Shown here piece by piece: positions 49,101 through 57,075 of a DNA stretch of 64,000 bases. A program made the position numbers and the translations under genes. The notes below the pieces were generated by a model. The model was not told the DNA's origin. It searched no databases and worked only from the letters and a program-made list of their open reading frames with translations. Every line of letters begins with the position of its first letter. The stretch's first letter is position 1. The stretch is from Corynebacterium callunae DSM 20147 (GTDB lineage: Bacteria > Actinomycetota > Actinomycetes > Mycobacteriales > Mycobacteriaceae): NCBI RefSeq assembly GCF_000344785.1, contig NC_020506.1, positions 1,488,001 through 1,552,000 on the forward strand, in the 5' to 3' direction.

Positions 49101-50719
49101 TCCTCCTGCGCAACCTTAGCTTTTTGGTTCGCCTGAACCACGGAAGTAATAGCAAAGCCAGCTGCAGCCAACGCCACACCCCACGGGCCACCAAGCAACC
49201 CCATCGCCCCAGATGCAGCACCCTTAAGCCCTGTGAACCCAGCAGACAACACTGAATTAGCGCGGTTGAGCTTACCTCCTTCAACCGACGCATTATTTAG
49301 CTTCGTGCCCATCTCCGCCAACGTCGCATTACTCGACATGCCAGCGGACTGCATCACAGCCTCAAATGTCGAAATCTCACGACCAGTAGACTTGTAATAC
49401 TCCTTCAGATCACCTACCGTCGCACCCCACTCAGACACTGTCTTGCTCATCGGCAGCGACACCGCAGAGATCTTCTCAAGAACTTCAGGGATCGTCTTAA
49501 AACCCACGTAAGCCGCAACCGCAGCGGTCACAATGCCCGGATGTTCTTCCATCAACCCGGTAAGCATCTCCAGAGGAGGTGTCGCCAACTGCGCTGCAGC
49601 ACCAATTCCCTCAAGCCCAACCAAAGCTAACTGCCACGACCCAACGCCTAATGCTGCAGCAGCTTGGGAGACCGCAGACCCCGCCTGCATCATCACAGGC
49701 GCAAGTTCAGAACCAGTATCAACTAGATCCCGAACCACCACACCAGTCTGAGCCATCAAGGACTGAACCCGCTCCGACCCACTAAATGACGCCCACGCTT
49801 CCTGCGCATTCTCACCAAACGCCACTAACCCAGGCACCGCAGTATCCTGCAGCCATTCAGACGTCGACGCAGCCAAAGGCTTTAGCTTCGCATTCAAGCC
49901 GTCAAGTGCAGTCGTTGCAGCGCCAAACCCATCTTTCGACAGATTAAAAAACGGTTCCAAAGCAGTCGCACCAACACGCCCCAGTGCAGCGCCCATATTC
50001 GACAGCGCACCATCAAACGTGTTACCAGCCTCAAGAGCTGCACCACCAACACCCTTTTCCAGAGCTGTTTGGAAAGTCTCAAAGCTAACCTTGCCATCAG
50101 ATGCCAGCTTCCTCGCTTCTGCCGCGGTGACACCCATCTCGTCACCAACCATCTGCAAAATGGGAATACCCGCATCCATGAGCTGGTTCGCATCATCCAT
50201 CTGCATCATGTCAGAAGTCGCAACCTGGTTGACGATACGGCCCATATCGGCCATGTCAACACCCGCAATCGTTGCAGCGTCACCCACAAGCTTCAAAGTG
50301 CGCTCAAGATCTTCACCAGGCTTAATACCAGCGGCAACAGTCGAAGCCGCAACGCCAGCAGCAGCATCCAACCCAAACGCGGTACCAGACACTGCAGCCA
50401 ACGCATTATCCATGATCGACTGCACAGACTCCGCATCATGCCCCAGGCCCCGCAAAGAAGCCTGAGCATTCTCAATGCCCGTCAACCTGCCCATGCCCTT
50501 AGACAAAGCAGTCGCGATCACACCACCTGCAGCCAATCCAGCACCAGCGACAGAAGCCTTCAGCGTGGTGCCGAGTGCAGCAGATAGCTTCCCTCCCATT
50601 GACTGCCCAGATTTGTCTGCGACTGGATCCAACCCATTCAGGGCAGCTGCAACAGTCGGAGAAATCTTAGAAACCTCTGGGAGGATACTAATGTACCCAA
50701 CGCCAAGTTCTGAAGCCAT
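46124..50719 (-). CDS. Tape measure protein with embedded NlpC/P60-like motif
   Basis: 1531 residues from the ATG at 50719 (AAAGGCGG upstream; the longer frame is rejected). The N-terminal TP901-type core (SMDNALAAVSGTAFGLDAAAGVAASTVAAGI, TYPE region with LKLVGDAATIAGVDMADMGRIVNQVATS) is followed by Ala-rich helices and hydrophobic stretches. Near residue 1112 is YVWGGINWGDCSGAIAALARF, and near 1169 GGHTSGTIGGVNVEMGG, giving Cys and His in NlpC/P60 order. A coiled coil precedes the C-terminus. It sets tail length, and the enzymatic patch may cut peptidoglycan during DNA entry. Confidence 0.9.
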   Translation of the reverse strand: MASELGVGYISILPEVSKISPTVAAALNGLDPVADKSGQSMGGKLSAALGTTLKASVAGAGLAAGGVIATALSKGMGRLTGIENAQASLRGLGHDAESVQSIMDNALAAVSGTAFGLDAAAGVAASTVAAGIKPGEDLERTLKLVGDAATIAGVDMADMGRIVNQVATSDMMQMDDANQLMDAGIPILQMVGDEMGVTAAEARKLASDGKVSFETFQTALEKGVGGAALEAGNTFDGALSNMGAALGRVGATALEPFFNLSKDGFGAATTALDGLNAKLKPLAASTSEWLQDTAVPGLVAFGENAQEAWASFSGSERVQSLMAQTGVVVRDLVDTGSELAPVMMQAGSAVSQAAAALGVGSWQLALVGLEGIGAAAQLATPPLEMLTGLMEEHPGIVTAAVAAYVGFKTIPEVLEKISAVSLPMSKTVSEWGATVGDLKEYYKSTGREISTFEAVMQSAGMSSNATLAEMGTKLNNASVEGGKLNRANSVLSAGFTGLKGAASGAMGLLGGPWGVALAAAGFAITSVVQANQKAKVAQEEMAAAARDSAGAQGELRVAVAGTTGMLNEQAIATAAEVAGNALADFVSQGEAVSGMIYKVQTDASALERMFDSENYREDVEATRALRESYKTLGDAMKDLGLPMSDLNRIVAEGGPEYQSLISSLRGMGDSGAVAAGELEGARSKIEQIVEDARRLDPAVAETAAAIDILADSASGADDKLGALQSALQAMGLAPKDADLAMRDAAEAVDEIVQSATEAEVPLENMGAGLMAAAEAGDWSHQGWRDLSETLQGMAGDLQNVAVNGGDVQGTVEQQSVALDALAAQYGLTRGEVDQLAQSMGYVPSEINTLLALEGATEAEQQLGDVWAALQAIPPGQAVEMTAMTEEAVAKLEAYGFKIDDIPDSDNVLVSATTEAAMTDLQNVINQIANVKDKTVTIRTNRVEYFQSINPNLSASQAAQIQGPYVGGATGGRFNPKDGFAYLPGHADGARHGGYQLPATGPGTDRTDGFLAVDSQGMPIARLDTDEWVINGKSSEKYNRALSLINRDDPSVRHLAAFADGGRVGGESDELLGGRSAEDILAFARGENVDGWVASRSLEGADYVWGGINWGDCSGAIAALARFAVGLAPFAARFATMNQKESLASLGFSPGLGGPDDFNIGWFNGGAWGGHTSGTIGGVNVEMGGSRGNGQIGGGAAPASHSQYTNHAHLPLGSSLGDVWNADDPGESWEASYNTPGSNIYSSSGKSSSSSKTPTSWSELAGNAAQTMVAGQVSNALGVFGISDSPGFLDAYGQWVDATTVEAKNRINKVDEEKLADLEKNLQDAQDDLRIKHLKVGELSPDASESSRESANLAVSKAERKIDELNAEIEETRKGKLYEINQDGTLGAEVKETIVGPDNTQKYDPNLQGLGNAINDAVLAVVGDRPAPSALPPAVADMLAMIPAFRNGGWVSAPGGPQDDLGLARLSDSEFVVNADAASRNRSLLEHINAGGGLSGAVAGGDTFNISGADPGEVIRRMKVEMMTKTMQMMGG

Positions 50720-50746
50720 TGTGTGACCGCCTTTCAGACAGCAAAA

Positions 50747-50779
50747 AGCCCCGACCGGAATCCACATCCAATCGGGGCT
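50747..50779 (-). terminator. Hairpin between tail chaperone and tape measure genes
   Basis: AGCCCCGA and TCGGGGCT form an 8-bp stem; on the minus strand TTTTT follows. It would reduce transcription from the chaperone into the tape measure gene. Confidence 0.6.
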
Positions 50780-50795
50780 AAAACATTCTTACCAA

Positions 50796-51227
50796 CTAAC
50801 CGCTTGCTTCACTCCTGAGCTTCTCAGCAACGCTGCGCGCCTGACCATCACGATCAACCACCTCCGGAACCGCCACAGACGCGCCACCTTCAATGCGCCC
50901 TAACAATTCCTGCAACAATCTTTGAGGGCGATGATCAGACCCAGCCGACGCATAAGCGGTATCCCATACAGCGTCATACACCATCATCAACAGCTGATTA
51001 TCAATCTTCATCAGCTCGGCACGACGCCGAGCACGAGCAGTCACCTCAGGAGCAACTGCAGCCCAAAAATTAGACTCCACACCCAACGACCCTAAAAATG
51101 CCCGCAAGTCAGTCCATCGCAAAGACCTACCCAACTCCGACAGTGACCTACCAATATTCAGCAGGTCAACCCTCACCGCATCGGTTATTCGCTGATCTCG
51201 GAAGATGAGTCCGTGGAGTCGTCGGAT
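50796..51227 (-). CDS. Tail assembly chaperone, T part reached by -1 frameshift
   Basis: This frame (visible alone as 126 residues from a GTG at 51176) continues upstream without stop to the slippery site at 51227. A -1 shift there joins it to the G part to make a 287-residue fusion. The joined part reads IRRLHGLIFRDQRITDAVRVDLLNIG and then ERLRWTDLRAFLGSL-like helices. In lambda-like phages the fusion gpGT recruits major tail protein to the tape measure. The 287-residue product is my inference from frame and site. Confidence 0.8.
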   Translation of the reverse strand: MRRLHGLIFRDQRITDAVRVDLLNIGRSLSELGRSLRWTDLRAFLGSLGVESNFWAAVAPEVTARARRRAELMKIDNQLLMMVYDAVWDTAYASAGSDHRPQRLLQELLGRIEGGASVAVPEVVDRDGQARSVAEKLRSEASG

Positions 51228-51658
51228 TTTCCCGAATCAATGCCCGACTGTGACTCCCACTCACGCGCAATCTCATTGATGTAGCGAGATACCAACCCAT
51301 CAATTGCTTCAGACTTAGCCTTAGCAGGATTAAAGAACTTGAGGAGGAAGCGGTTCAACTCAACGGGGTTATTGTTCGGGCTCAACGCAATACGCGCACG
51401 ATGATCAGCTAACGCCTTAGCTGCACCATCAATAACAGCCTTATCTTCCTTACGGGAACGAAGAAGGTCAAGCTCATCAAGAAGTTCCTTCTCGATCTCA
51501 GCATCTTCTTCACGACGCTGCGCCAAAGTCGAGTTTATTTTCTCAATGTCCCCCGCAGTCCAGCAGTCCATTGGAGGTAGCTCAATCGTCTGAAACCTCC
51601 CCTTTCCTGTGGGGATTTCAAATTCGATCATCTCAAAAGCATCAATACGAATAGCCAT
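51185..51658 (-). CDS. Tail assembly chaperone, G part
   Basis: 157 residues. Helical, acidic; contains IELPPMDCWTAGDIEKINSTLAQRREEDAEIEKELLDELDLLRS and NRFLLKFFNPAKAKSEAIDGLVSRYINEI, as in actinophage tail chaperones located between major tail protein and tape measure. The C-terminal tail contains the slippery sequence, after which normal reading gives an acidic Ser/Asp tail (KSDDSTDSSSEISE). Confidence 0.83.
   Translation of the reverse strand: MAIRIDAFEMIEFEIPTGKGRFQTIELPPMDCWTAGDIEKINSTLAQRREEDAEIEKELLDELDLLRSRKEDKAVIDGAAKALADHRARIALSPNNNPVELNRFLLKFFNPAKAKSEAIDGLVSRYINEIAREWESQSGIDSGKSDDSTDSSSEISE
51227..51233 (-). promoter_or_regulatory. Programmed -1 ribosomal frameshift site
   Basis: On the minus strand the heptamer GGGAAAA lies in the required phase (G GGA AAA) 14 codons before the G-part stop. 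Slipping back by one base continues straight into the T-part frame. This is the X-XXY-YYZ arrangement of lambda-type tail chaperones. Confidence 0.85.
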
Positions 51659-51838
51659 GTGGACCAGACCCTTTCAAAAAAAATTTAGTTATCAGAAGTA
51701 TCAGACCGAGCCATGAAGTTTAAGCCCGCCTCAGCAAAATAGGCGGCCCGGTCCAAAGGGAAAAACCCATTAAGCCAAGGCGAGAAAAGGTGGCAGAAAA
51801 TTTTTAACCCCTGCTGCCACACCAGGGATTAGGAACTC
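51659..51838 (-). terminator. Two hairpins after the major tail protein gene
   Basis: In this 180-bp gap the minus strand can form CTGCCAC/GTGGCAG (51789-51820) and AGGCGG/CCGCCT (51727-51748 region). They may end a portion of transcription after the highly needed major tail protein. No gene is seen here. Confidence 0.45.
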
Positions 51839-52441
51839 TTAGCCACCAGAAGCAAGAACCGCACCATCATTGCGGTACTCCACAATGTGACCACCCTTTA
51901 GAGCAGTGTTCAAAGGCTTAAACGTCTTGATGGTCAAAGTGCGCTTAGTAGACGCACCATGCGCATCAGGAGTGGTTACGACGGTAGACACACGCCCACG
52001 CTCAATGACGTAAGTCTTCTTCTTGTCACCAGATGCCGTACGAATCACGAAAGAACGAATCGGAAGCTGCTCATCAGTGTGATAAATCGTGCGAGTAGTG
52101 CCAGATGAATCAGTTGCTGCAGTCTTCACGACATTCGCATCACCAAAAGAAGACTTCAGGACCGCGTCGTTATCATCTTCCATAAGGACAACTTCAACCG
52201 TCTCATCAAACTCGGTCTGGAGATCAACGAACACTCCACCGCCGAACATGCGCTCATCAGAAGTTGAACGGTTCTGGGTGACGTTGATGCCGTCAGGGCC
52301 AACCGCCCCATGATCTTCAAACTCCGCACCCGGCAAAGTAGTCGCATCGGTAGGGAGTGCAGCGCCGGCAGGGCCGGCATAAAACACGCCACCTTCAATA
52401 GGTGGGCGACCAACAAAGGCATTCATTACATTAACGGTCAT
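51839..52441 (-). CDS. Major tail (tube) protein
   Basis: 200 residues from the ATG at 52441 (AAAGGAA upstream; a longer in-frame extension is rejected). Beta-rich with an early NAFVGRPPIEGGVFYAGPAGAALP and a core RSTSDERMFGGGVFVDLQTEFDETVEVVLMEDDNDAVL, as in siphovirus tail tube subunits. Located between the tail terminator and the tail chaperones, its normal position. Copies stack to form the tail tube. Confidence 0.83.
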   Translation of the reverse strand: MTVNVMNAFVGRPPIEGGVFYAGPAGAALPTDATTLPGAEFEDHGAVGPDGINVTQNRSTSDERMFGGGVFVDLQTEFDETVEVVLMEDDNDAVLKSSFGDANVVKTAATDSSGTTRTIYHTDEQLPIRSFVIRTASGDKKKTYVIERGRVSTVVTTPDAHGASTKRTLTIKTFKPLNTALKGGHIVEYRNDGAVLASGG

Positions 52442-52487
52442 GTGAACATTCCTTTCAAGAGTGTTGACCAGGTAAAACAAAAACGGC

Positions 52488-52850
52488 CTACAAAATAATT
52501 TGCAGACCGCCAGTGAATTGATATCGGACATGTGATGTATCCGGTGCTTCAAAAGGTTGAAGATTGAAATCGGACGTTGTGAAATTCACCCCATGGGTAC
52601 GCAGCTCCAACCACACCTGCTGAACCTTTTCGGCCAGTCGCTCAGTGGCGAGCTCAGTCGCACCATAAACCTCAATCAAAAATCGAGGCATCGACGTCCC
52701 AAACTCAGGGCTACTACTACCAATACGAGACACAACAATGTGCTCGGCTGGCCTGTTCTGTGTTGGAATCTTTGTCGACACCAACACCGGAGACAGCGCC
52801 TGGGACAAGGCCTGCACAGCAACCAATTGCGCGGAAGGAGGAACAATCAT
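52488..52850 (-). CDS. Tail terminator/completion protein
   Basis: 120 residues from the ATG at 52850, which overlaps the previous stop (ATGA). Alternating beta strands and helices (RFLIEVYGATELATERLAEKVQQVWLEL; HVRYQFTGGLQIIL) fit the gpU-like terminator that caps the tail tube and joins it to the head. Confidence 0.72.
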   Translation of the reverse strand: MIVPPSAQLVAVQALSQALSPVLVSTKIPTQNRPAEHIVVSRIGSSSPEFGTSMPRFLIEVYGATELATERLAEKVQQVWLELRTHGVNFTTSDFNLQPFEAPDTSHVRYQFTGGLQIIL

Positions 52851-53077
52851 CCAAGCACCCGCACTAACGTATTCTGCTTCGCATTCCGAGCTTTCGCAGA
52901 CCACGTGTCAGCAAAAACAATCCCACGGAAACGCGACTTACCCTGCTGATAGTTTGCAACAAACCCATCACCAGCAGCAGCAGCCAAACGTTCCGTATGG
53001 TCCACGACAAGTTGCTTCGCGATTGAACCACGAGCAAGCTCCTCAAGCCCCGCACGATTAGACTTGTACGTCGCCAT
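52847..53077 (-). CDS. HK97 gp10-like neck protein
   Basis: 76 residues. The motif region ARGSIAKQLVVDHTERLAAAAGDGFVANYQQGKSRFRGIVFADTW is characteristic of the HK97 gp10/minor capsid neck proteins of actinophages. It overlaps both neighbouring genes. Located at the head-tail joint. Confidence 0.72.
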   Translation of the reverse strand: MATYKSNRAGLEELARGSIAKQLVVDHTERLAAAAGDGFVANYQQGKSRFRGIVFADTWSAKARNAKQNTLVRVLG

Positions 53078-53264
53078 CCTCAGCCCACCTCGCTCTCAAC
53101 CACCCACCAGGCCCAAACGCCACCTTCACCACACGCATATCCTCATCGTCAAAGCAGATCAACGACCCACCATCAAACGACAAACACACGCACTGCACAG
53201 CATCCTCAACGTTGCCGCCAGAATCAGCATCAACATAAGGACGTTCAACCAGAAGCCACCTCAT
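53058..53264 (-). CDS. Small phage protein of the connector cluster
   Basis: 68 residues, acidic with three cysteines (MRWLLVERPYVDADSGG; QCVCLSFDGGSLICF). It overlaps the upstream connector gene by 4 nt and the downstream neck gene by 20 nt, which supports translation. No family recognised. Confidence 0.6.
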   Translation of the reverse strand: MRWLLVERPYVDADSGGNVEDAVQCVCLSFDGGSLICFDDEDMRVVKVAFGPGGWLRARWAEDGDVQV

Positions 53265-53635
53265 GACACACCACCCAGATTGACAACCTCAAGGCCCGGA
53301 TCCCACCCGAACGGCCCATGAGAATAATTTTCAGGCTCGCCAACGACCTCCAGCGTGTCTTCACGATCAGGGAGCTTTACCGCATCCTCCAACCGAAACA
53401 CACCAACAGGGGCCAGCAACTCAACGTCGACAGTGCGACGATCATGCCCCGCAAGCTTCGGTTCATCAGCCGATGGCACAGACCACCCAGCAACCAACAC
53501 CGCCTCCGGGAACTCCTCATCGACCCACACCTCATTGTTCAGCTCATCAAGCTCCATCTGCCGAACACGCCGGATCAACGTCACCTCATGAAGCAAAGGA
53601 AACTTATTTGAGCGGGATCGAAAACGCGCCACCAC
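53261..53635 (-). CDS. Head-closure (stopper) protein
   Basis: 124 residues. The beta-barrel-like stretch GVFRLEDAVKLPDREDTLEVVGEPENYSHGPFGWDPGLEVV matches phage head closure proteins that seal the connector after packaging. It overlaps the next connector gene by 32 nt. Confidence 0.7.
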   Translation of the reverse strand: MVARFRSRSNKFPLLHEVTLIRRVRQMELDELNNEVWVDEEFPEAVLVAGWSVPSADEPKLAGHDRRTVDVELLAPVGVFRLEDAVKLPDREDTLEVVGEPENYSHGPFGWDPGLEVVNLGGVS

Positions 53636-53975
53636 GCCACCTCCGCAGCATCTTCCGATCCACCTTCGTCAACCAAGCCCCACCATCAGTGGAACCCGAC
53701 TGCATCTGCAGCGTTTGACCAAACGGGCCGGCACTGTTTTGCACACTGTCCAAACCCGTAGGCAACCCACTAGAACTCACATCCAGCGCACGCATCACCA
53801 TTCGGCGGCACACAAGCTGAATAACATCAGGCACAGGGTTAGGAACCCCCCGGGTGCAAAAAGACTCAATCAGCGCAGAAGCGTCCTCAATCAAATCCCT
53901 GATGACAAGAGTTTCCCCCTCATCAATTGCCCCTACCCTGGCCTCAATGTCACTTAGCGGTATTAACATCCTCAT
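53604..53975 (-). CDS. Head-tail adaptor (Gp19/Gp15/Gp42-like)
   Basis: 123 residues. The N-terminal helices with LIEDASALIESFCTRGVPNPVPDVIQLVCRRMVMRAL match the Gp19/Gp15/Gp42-like head-tail connector family. It binds the portal on the tail side. The C-terminus (KVDRKMLRRWRGGAFSIP) is the usual basic end. Confidence 0.8.
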   Translation of the reverse strand: MRMLIPLSDIEARVGAIDEGETLVIRDLIEDASALIESFCTRGVPNPVPDVIQLVCRRMVMRALDVSSSGLPTGLDSVQNSAGPFGQTLQMQSGSTDGGAWLTKVDRKMLRRWRGGAFSIPLK

Positions 53976-54159
53976 CGTTTGCCTCCCCGACTAGATTCGG
54001 ATCAGCCTCCCCGGAAGCTTCTGCAGCTTGCTCTGAATGAATCAAATGTGCGCCAACTTTCACACCACGCGGAATCACCTCACCAGCACGCAAAACAACA
54101 GTTCCACTCTTGGCATGGACATGAACCACACCCTCAAAATCTTCACGAATTTTCGCCAT
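53950..54159 (-). CDS. Small head protein
   Basis: 69 residues from the ATG at 54159, directly after the major capsid stop. MAKIREDFEGVVHVHAKSGTVVLRAGEVIPRGVKVGAHL is a short beta-rich domain, as in small actinophage head-fibre or head-associated proteins. Overlaps the adaptor gene by 26 nt. Confidence 0.6.
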   Translation of the reverse strand: MAKIREDFEGVVHVHAKSGTVVLRAGEVIPRGVKVGAHLIHSEQAAEASGEADPNLVGEANDEDVNTAK

Positions 54160-54160
54160 C

Positions 54161-55189
54161 TTATGCCAACACCTTCGCAACCATAGAAGCGTTCGGATTC
54201 TCCAGGACAGGAAGCGCAACAGCATTCGCACGCGCCCAAATGCCATAAGGATCATCCTGCTTCAAAGTGCCAGCAACAATACCCGGCGCCTCCCCAAGCG
54301 AATACGCAGGATCATTGGACTCCGCAGTACGACCCCAAACAGTCTTACCAAGCTCAGCAGTCTCAGCCTCAGGGAGGAAAAGAACATTGCTGGAATCAAG
54401 CAGCAACTGAGTCGTGCCACCAACATTGACACGACGGTCATAAGTGACGATGTTCTGCAGACCAGCAGCACGCAGAATCTCAAACAGAGTCGCATCAGAA
54501 ATGATCGAAGGTGCTGCCAAAGTACCAACAACAGCTTCACGAATCTGCTTAGAACGCTTCAGCGTGGAGACAACATCACGAGTCAAAATAGTGGTAGCAG
54601 GAGCCGTACCATTCACAGCGATGTAATCATTCACCCACGCCTCAATATCCACCAAAGGAACGGACAGATCAGCATCAGACCACAAAACAGCAGCAGTCTT
54701 GGAATTCTCAGTACGACGCCCCATCGACGCATTCACAATGAACCCATTGTCATTGATCTGAATCCTGCCGGTCTGAATAACACGTGCACGCTCAAGCTCA
54801 ACACGGTCAGACACAGAACGCACAACACGCTCAACAGTCTTCAGAATGCTCTTCTTCTGAGCAAGCTCAACACCAGGGTTAGACGCCGCAAAAATAGTAT
54901 CAAGCTCACCAATGCGCTCCTTACGAGACACAGGAGGCAGATCAATGGTGACACGCTCACCCTTCACGCCACCACCAATGGAGGACTCAGCATCAAAAGC
55001 ACGGTATTCCGCAACCTCAGGAAGACCATTATCCACACGAGTGAAACGCACAGACACAGAGTCCACAGTCTCATTCGGAAGGAAAGAAGTCAGGCTGCCC
55101 TTCGCATTCGCAGACTCAGTCTCTTCGAGAGTTTTACGGGCAAATTCAGTCAGATCCGCAGGATCAAAAACATCAGTCCAAAGCTGCAT
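54161..55189 (-). CDS. Major capsid protein (HK97 fold)
   Basis: 342 residues with a GGAGAG ribosome binding site. Contains LTEFARKTLEETESANAKGSLTSFLPNETVDSVSVRFT at the N-terminus and the P-domain segment VNDYIAVNGTAPATTILTRDVVSTLKRSKQIREAVVG, typical of actinophage E-loop/P-domain capsids. The C-terminal APGIVAGTLKQDDPYGIWARANAVALPVLENPNA is also characteristic. It forms the icosahedral shell. Confidence 0.88.
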   Translation of the reverse strand: MQLWTDVFDPADLTEFARKTLEETESANAKGSLTSFLPNETVDSVSVRFTRVDNGLPEVAEYRAFDAESSIGGGVKGERVTIDLPPVSRKERIGELDTIFAASNPGVELAQKKSILKTVERVVRSVSDRVELERARVIQTGRIQINDNGFIVNASMGRRTENSKTAAVLWSDADLSVPLVDIEAWVNDYIAVNGTAPATTILTRDVVSTLKRSKQIREAVVGTLAAPSIISDATLFEILRAAGLQNIVTYDRRVNVGGTTQLLLDSSNVLFLPEAETAELGKTVWGRTAESNDPAYSLGEAPGIVAGTLKQDDPYGIWARANAVALPVLENPNASMVAKVLA

Positions 55190-55191
55190 GA

Positions 55192-55563
55192 TTACTCTCC
55201 ACTCTCTACAAGATTAAACAAACCCTTAACACCAGCAGTCATCACTGGCGCCTGGTCAGGAAGACGATCAACACGCACACGACCATGATCAATCATCGGA
55301 GCAACAATGTCGTCACCTGCATTTGGCTGATCAGTCAAAAGGAAACCCGCAAGAGTATCCAACGCTGCATCAGTCAACGGAACAAACTTCCCGCCAGTAC
55401 CTACCTTCAGCGGAATACCAGCCTTCACAATGCCTGCATACTTCACATCAGTGATAGACGCAGCATCAATGGTCACAGTGCGAGCATTCTCAACACCATG
55501 GCGAGAACCCAACCAGGACTGGTCACCAGACCCCAGGGTTTCAATCTTCGGAATAAAACTCAT
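55192..55563 (-). CDS. Head decoration protein
   Basis: 123 residues immediately before (upstream of) the capsid gene. Gly-rich beta sequence (SGDQSWLGSRHGVENARTVTIDA; KAGIPLKVGTGGKFVPLTDAALDTLAGFLLTD) matches decoration/stabilising proteins of the gpD or DUF2190 type. Likely binds the mature shell. Confidence 0.75.
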   Translation of the reverse strand: MSFIPKIETLGSGDQSWLGSRHGVENARTVTIDAASITDVKYAGIVKAGIPLKVGTGGKFVPLTDAALDTLAGFLLTDQPNAGDDIVAPMIDHGRVRVDRLPDQAPVMTAGVKGLFNLVESGE

Positions 55564-56151
55564 TTACTTTTCTCCATTCTTTTTCTCACCGTGCAAAAGC
55601 GCATAAAGCTCATCCCCACGGCTCGCTGGTTTCTTATCAGAAAATCCCTCGACCTTCGGACGGAAGTTTTGCAAGACCCCCACCGAGATCTTCCGCAACG
55701 CCTCACCAAACCCCTCATCAGAAGGATCAAGCTCAGCAACCGCAGCATCAAAAGACTTCGAATCCAAAAGAACCCCAATCTCCTTACTGTCAGCATCCAA
55801 CGCCAACAGACCCCGGAAAACAGCATTCTCTTTCTGCATCTTTTGAAGACCCATCCGCGCCGCTTCAAATTCATCGACCTTTGGGCGGGAAGCAAGCTCC
55901 GCCTGAGCTGCCTCTAAATCCTTGAGGTTTTTACGGGCACGATCCTCCCACTTACGAGAATGCGCCTTCCACGCATCATCACCAGAGGCATCATCCCCAT
56001 TACCTCGATCACCCTTACCACCATCAACATCCCCCTTAGGGGCATCAAGTGTTGGGTCTTCCTGCGGAGAAGCAATTTCTCCATCCCCCACCAGGCCACC
56101 ATCAACGGCACCTTCAATGAAGCGGAGCCATGGGCGAGTGTGTGTAAACAT
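55564..56151 (-). CDS. Scaffolding protein
   Basis: 195 residues from the ATG at 56151 (AGGAAG upstream). Acidic N-terminus, a central coiled coil (WEDRARKNLKDLEAAQAELASRPKVDEFEAARMGLQKMQKEN) and a basic C-terminus, the classical scaffold layout. Directs capsid assembly and leaves the head. Position between MuF-like and decoration genes agrees. Confidence 0.8.
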   Translation of the reverse strand: MFTHTRPWLRFIEGAVDGGLVGDGEIASPQEDPTLDAPKGDVDGGKGDRGNGDDASGDDAWKAHSRKWEDRARKNLKDLEAAQAELASRPKVDEFEAARMGLQKMQKENAVFRGLLALDADSKEIGVLLDSKSFDAAVAELDPSDEGFGEALRKISVGVLQNFRPKVEGFSDKKPASRGDELYALLHGEKKNGEK

Positions 56152-56222
56152 GCAAAACTTCCTATTCTCACGCATTCCGCGCGTCAACCAAGCCCACCCC
56201 GTGCGGCATGGGCACAACAAAA

Positions 56223-56248
56223 CCCCTCAAGGACAATCCCATGAGGGG
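56223..56248 (-). terminator. Hairpin after the MuF-like gene
   Basis: CCCCTCA and TGAGGGG form a 7-bp stem between the MuF-like gene and the scaffold gene; TTTTGTTGTG follows on the minus strand. Confidence 0.5.
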
Positions 56249-56266
56249 CACAACAAAAAGCTCTAA

Positions 56267-57073
56267 CTACTTCCGCAACTCACGCATGGCACGAGTCACC
56301 GCCTGCATCGTGATCGGCTCACCATCAGGAAGCATCTTCACCGCAGCTGCATACTCCTCCTGAAAACGCTCCGTGTAATCCGGCAAGCCCAGCTCCAAAG
56401 AACCACCAGCAGGAGCGACAACACACCTGCAATGATCGTGATATTTCTCCGCATGCTGCTGCTCACCCCGCACACGACCAGACTTCAACCGACGACCACG
56501 CAAGGTACCGGCATCACCCACATAATGGTTCTCCATGCCAGCCATACCCACGCGCAGCGCCCTCGACTCCGACCCATACACAGCTCCACGAGAAGCCAAC
56601 ACTCGGCAAAACTCACACGAATCAAGACGCGCGATCCGCCCCCACCGCAAACCAGTATCCACACTGAAAGCCTTCACAGTGTCACGCTGTGCACCAAAAA
56701 CATGCTGCTGAACCACACTCGACAACCGCACCAACGAATTACCGACGCCGGTAAACATCGGAGCAGTCCCCCACCCCACCTGCGCAGTGATCTGCTCAAT
56801 CGACGGGGCAGCAGGAATCGTCTGAGGAACATGCCCCGGTAACAAATCATCCAACCACCCCTCAGTCAACACCCGAGAATCCCCACCGAATGCAGCCACA
56901 ATATCAGCCACGGCCTCCTCTAAATACCGCTGAGCAGCACGAGGATCCATCTCCAACGACCGATTAAACACAGCATACAAATCCTGCATAGCCATCGTGT
57001 TCAACCAATCAAGCTGACTCCGCAAAGTCTCCCAATCAACACGACGAGGAACATCAACAACCGGCGCAGTCAT
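56267..57073 (-). CDS. MuF/VG15-like minor head protein
   Basis: 268 residues. A helical N-terminal half is followed by the cysteine/histidine region LDSCEFCRVLASRGAVYGS and AEKYHDHCRCVVAP, the CxxC...HxHCxC pattern of VG15/MuF-type proteins that sit inside the head next to the portal. Two bp after the portal stop. It may be injected with the DNA or help head assembly. Confidence 0.78.
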   Translation of the reverse strand: MTAPVVDVPRRVDWETLRSQLDWLNTMAMQDLYAVFNRSLEMDPRAAQRYLEEAVADIVAAFGGDSRVLTEGWLDDLLPGHVPQTIPAAPSIEQITAQVGWGTAPMFTGVGNSLVRLSSVVQQHVFGAQRDTVKAFSVDTGLRWGRIARLDSCEFCRVLASRGAVYGSESRALRVGMAGMENHYVGDAGTLRGRRLKSGRVRGEQQHAEKYHDHCRCVVAPAGGSLELGLPDYTERFQEEYAAAVKMLPDGEPITMQAVTRAMRELRK

Positions 57074-57075
57074 AC

